Below are positions 61,413-64,000 of a stretch of DNA of 64,000 nucleotides, piece by piece. Each line of letters opens with the position of its first letter. Positions within the stretch are counted from its first letter, which is position 1. A program made the translations under genes and the position numbers. Below the pieces are notes generated by a model. It did not search any database and was not told where the DNA came from. It saw only the letters and a program-made list of their open reading frames with translations. The stretch lies in NCBI GenBank assembly GCA_032207245.1, contig CM063504.1:19380407-19444406 (forward strand), in the 5' to 3' direction. This DNA is from Pardosa pseudoannulata (taxonomy: Eukaryota > Arthropoda > Arachnida > Araneae > Lycosidae).

Positions 61413-61570
61413 TAATAATACGGTGTTTCTTCTGAGTACCGAAGTCCCCGAGTTCTCATCCCGCTGACGGCATGGATGTTTATAGCCGTTAAAATCAGTT
61501 TTTGTAGTAAGACTCCGTATCAGTAGATCTCATTTAACAAAAAAGTAAACCGTAGCGGTCCAAACTAAAC
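61413..61570 (+). mobile_element. SINE copy, main family, diverged
   Basis: A-box-like TGGCCTAATAATACGG, a decayed B box (GAGTTCTCATCCC), then GGCATGGATGTTTATAGCCG, CAGTAGATCTCATT and GTAAACCGTAGCGG. The tail is short. Confidence 0.8.
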
Positions 61571-62594
61571 TCTTGACAGTTATTTATAAAAAAATACTTT
61601 CATTTTCAAGGAAGAGAAGGCTGTAAAAATTGTTGTCAGATAAAAACTGCGATAATAATTAATTGTTACAAAAATCGAAATTTTTTTCAGTTTTATATGT
61701 TTGTTTATTAATTAACATTCCTTTATCAGTAAAAATATCCCACTAAAAAGACAAATGTCTGATAATGTAAATAATTAAAATACGAAGATGTGTAAATAAG
61801 TTACATATTTTTGTATTTTGATTGCACATAGGGAAATAAACTGTAGAAAATAAATAATATCAAGGAAATTCAGTTTCTCATAGAAATTTGTTTTGACATT
61901 CATTTACATTTTATTTTTATATTTACTATTTGTATTTCGTAATATAGGGAAAAAATAATAAAGGAGTATCATAGAAAAATAAGATATGGACGGATAATGT
62001 ATCTTTTTTCCTGTACAATATTGAATTTTCTCTTAGAAATATTTTTAAATTATTTTGTTTATTGATCCTGAAAAAAGCAACGTGCAGTATTCTAAACGTG
62101 GAAAGAAAATCCAGAAGTCGACATCCTAAAATTCAAATGTCTAGAAATATTTGCAAAACTGAGAGACATACATAGAATGTTTCTCTTAGTTATCCTAAGA
62201 AAAAACTTTTATCAAATTAATCCACACAGTTACACATGAATTTTCTGTTCATTTACTGATATTAAATGCACCAAACATTTTCATTCAATTATAATGACTT
62301 TTACTTTTTGAAACATTATTGTATCCAGTATCAAAAACAAGGGGCTGACTCTACGAAGAAGGTAAGGTTAACAGAGAAAAAATAGTTGTCATATATATTA
62401 TCATATATATCATGTTATATAATAGATTTTTGAATCGCATCATGCATTAGTTGAATTTTAGTAGCAATTTATATATAAACAAGCTAATTCAAAGCAATGC
62501 TTGACAAATTTATATTTCTAGCAGTTTCTTTGCGTACTTTACTGAGGCTGTTGAAATACTTTTATCTTATGCTTGCAATCGTTATTTGTAAATA
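61571..62594. other. AT-rich stretch, nothing recognised
   Basis: No gene or element supported. Confidence 0.5.
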
Positions 62595-63174
62595 TTGGGT
62601 TGTTCGGAAAGTAATTTCGTTATTTCGTGACAGAGGATTTAATTGTATTTTTTTTGCACCCAACTTCACATTTAAGCCGTATAATTTTTATATGCTTTGT
62701 GAGCTCATATAGCAAAAAAATGTGTGTGAAAAATTCCAATTAATTCTACGCAGTAGTTTTTGGTCGGTGCCCTTTTAAATATGGATAGCGATAAGCAGCA
62801 TTTTCGACATATCTTACTCTTTTACTACAAAAAGGGTAAAAATGCTGTTCAAGCCAGAAAGAAATTGACCGATGTGTATGGAGATGGTGTGTTGACAGTA
62901 CGCCAGTTCCAGAACTGGTTCACTAAATTTCGATCCGGCAATTTTGATGTCGAAGATGCACCACTTTCGGGAAGGCCGGTTGAAGCTGATAAAGATGTTT
63001 TTTGCCAGAAAAGACCAAAAATTTTATGAGCGTGGAATTATGCTACTACCAGAAAGATGGCAAAAGGTGTTGGACCAGAACGGCCAATATATAGTTTAAT
63101 AAAGTATTTGTTTATTATAAGAAAACTGTCTTTCATTTCATCAAAAAAAAATATATACTTTCCGAATAACCCAA
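62595..63174 (+). mobile_element. Mariner element, internally deleted, 580 bp
   Basis: Terminal inverted repeats TTGGGTTGTTCGGAAAGTAA on the left and TTGGGTTATTCGGAAAGTAT on the right (complemented), flanked by TA on both sides. Full mariners are about 1.3 kb; here the N- and C-terminal parts of the transposase are joined by a deletion. Better preserved than the copy at 44700. Confidence 0.95.
62781..63099 (+). pseudogene. Mariner transposase, deletion-fused remnant
   Basis: From the ATG at 62781: MDSDKQHFRHILLFYYKKGK, then ARKKLTDVYGDGVLTVRQFQ and NWFTKFRSGNFDVEDAPLSG, the N-terminal helix-turn-helix DNA-binding region of mariner transposases ending in the conserved SGRP. Shortly after, the frame shifts by one, and the other frame reads FYERGIMLLPERWQKVLDQN to a stop at 63099, the mariner C-terminus. 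The DD34D catalytic core is lost. The first frame stops at 63029. Confidence 0.92.
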
Positions 63175-64000
63175 TAGTTTATTGATCAGAAAATAAAGCT
63201 GGAATTATATATCGTTTGTATAAAATCCGATTAAAATACTTTTCCGCTTTAAAATGTTCTTAGTAACTGAAAAACTCTGAAACAACGTATTTCAAAGAAT
63301 TTTTCTTTTTTTACAATGAAGATCAGTAAAATAATTTTAGGTATATAAATATATAGCAGTGGTGCTTAACGAGTTCTGTAGCCTATAACATGACAAGGCT
63401 GTTCCAATCAGTTTTTGCGATGTTGACCAAGCGGCGAAATGGCTCTCCAGAATGTTACACACATCGTTTTAAGTCCCAACTGCATCCAGCTACCTAGTCA
63501 GTGGACAACCCTTTTTTCGTATTCCTTCTGGTTTAGAGAATGTTACTTTTTTGGTAAGGTTTTGGTCTTCAGATCGATATAAGTACCTCAGCTATCGAAT
63601 TCGATTTGCTTTAATAACATTAACCTCTGAAGTGGTTTGCCCGTAAAGTGTACGTGCTACCCAAAATTGTCCTCAACTTGTTTGCCCGTACGGCCTACAG
63701 GCATCGATATTTTCTTCTTTCTTTTTTCAGGCTTTCCCGTATTTTTCATTATTGTTAAGAGACTATTTAATATTAATATCTTTCGGCATTGCTGCATCGA
63801 ACTCATATGTCGTCTACCGTTAAACGGAGAAAAAAAAAAACAAGCAATTAGAATTTAGACTTGATCTCGTTAACCGTATAATCGAAAAATATCATTCAGG
63901 AATAAATTTCCGACGTGGATAACCAGGTTTGGAGACTAAACCTCTGATACTGACGAAGACTTTTTTGAAAATAATTGCTCCGACAGATAAGAAACTGAGA
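63175..64000. other. Unique sequence, nothing recognised
   Basis: Contains a CAGTGGTGCTTAACGAG word near 63357 that recalls a hAT terminus, but with no partner. A 73-codon frame (63637-63858) has no recognisable domain. Confidence 0.45.

Noticed and set aside
63357..63380. hAT left end CAGTGGTGCTTAACGAG
   Set aside because: No matching right end within the window and no target duplication; too short to claim.

Overview
This window looks like AT-rich, repeat-dense, intergenic DNA from an animal genome. No rRNA gene, intact tRNA gene, multi-exon gene or intact host protein is recognisable. The mixture of elements (mariner, hAT, piggyBac-type TTAA elements, Helitrons, a copia element with a Drosophila-copia-like primer site, tRNA-derived SINEs with a CCAA-type tail, very long TA microsatellites) points to an arthropod. 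My guess is an arachnid such as a spider, but that is inference and cannot be proved from the sequence alone.

Layout. 0-10 kb: a SINE split by a piggyBac-like MITE, a 109-bp minisatellite that grew out of an older ~237-bp repeat, one GC-richer island with an unexplained 118-codon ORF, an LTR- or heat-shock-like promoter block, and a complete non-autonomous hAT element. 10-20 kb: a 162-bp tRNA-like tandem array, a block of TA microsatellites separating fragments of older elements, a perfectly bounded SINE, and a ~200-bp degenerate array. 20-29 kb: a hAT element carrying the C-terminal part of a transposase, a small GC-richer ORF, two tRNA-derived SINEs, a 3.3-kb copia element that has lost its reverse transcriptase, and two TTAA elements, one of them an almost perfect palindrome. 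29-44 kb: mostly empty AT-rich DNA, one possible cis-regulatory block (about 34.5-35.0 kb), and two tandem arrays, one with an alternating long/short unit. 44-48 kb: a mosaic mariner with internal duplications and long A runs (possibly an assembly artefact), a ~245-290 bp array, and a foldback element with paired TGACGTCA sites. 48-57 kb: TA microsatellites, a 925-bp LTR with polypurine tract, a 279-bp array, and a second array interrupted exactly by a Helitron. 57-64 kb: duplicated blocks, a Helitron with three tandem 3' ends, a SINE, and a deleted mariner with legible transposase ends.

The recognisable coding potential is transposon-derived: copia gag, protease, integrase and RNase H (minus strand, broken), hAT transposase (frameshifted) and mariner transposase (internally deleted). 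The informative content is structural: clean insertion junctions that date elements relative to one another, and satellite families at different stages of homogenisation. Many short open frames are translations of TA microsatellites or tandem repeats and are not listed as genes.
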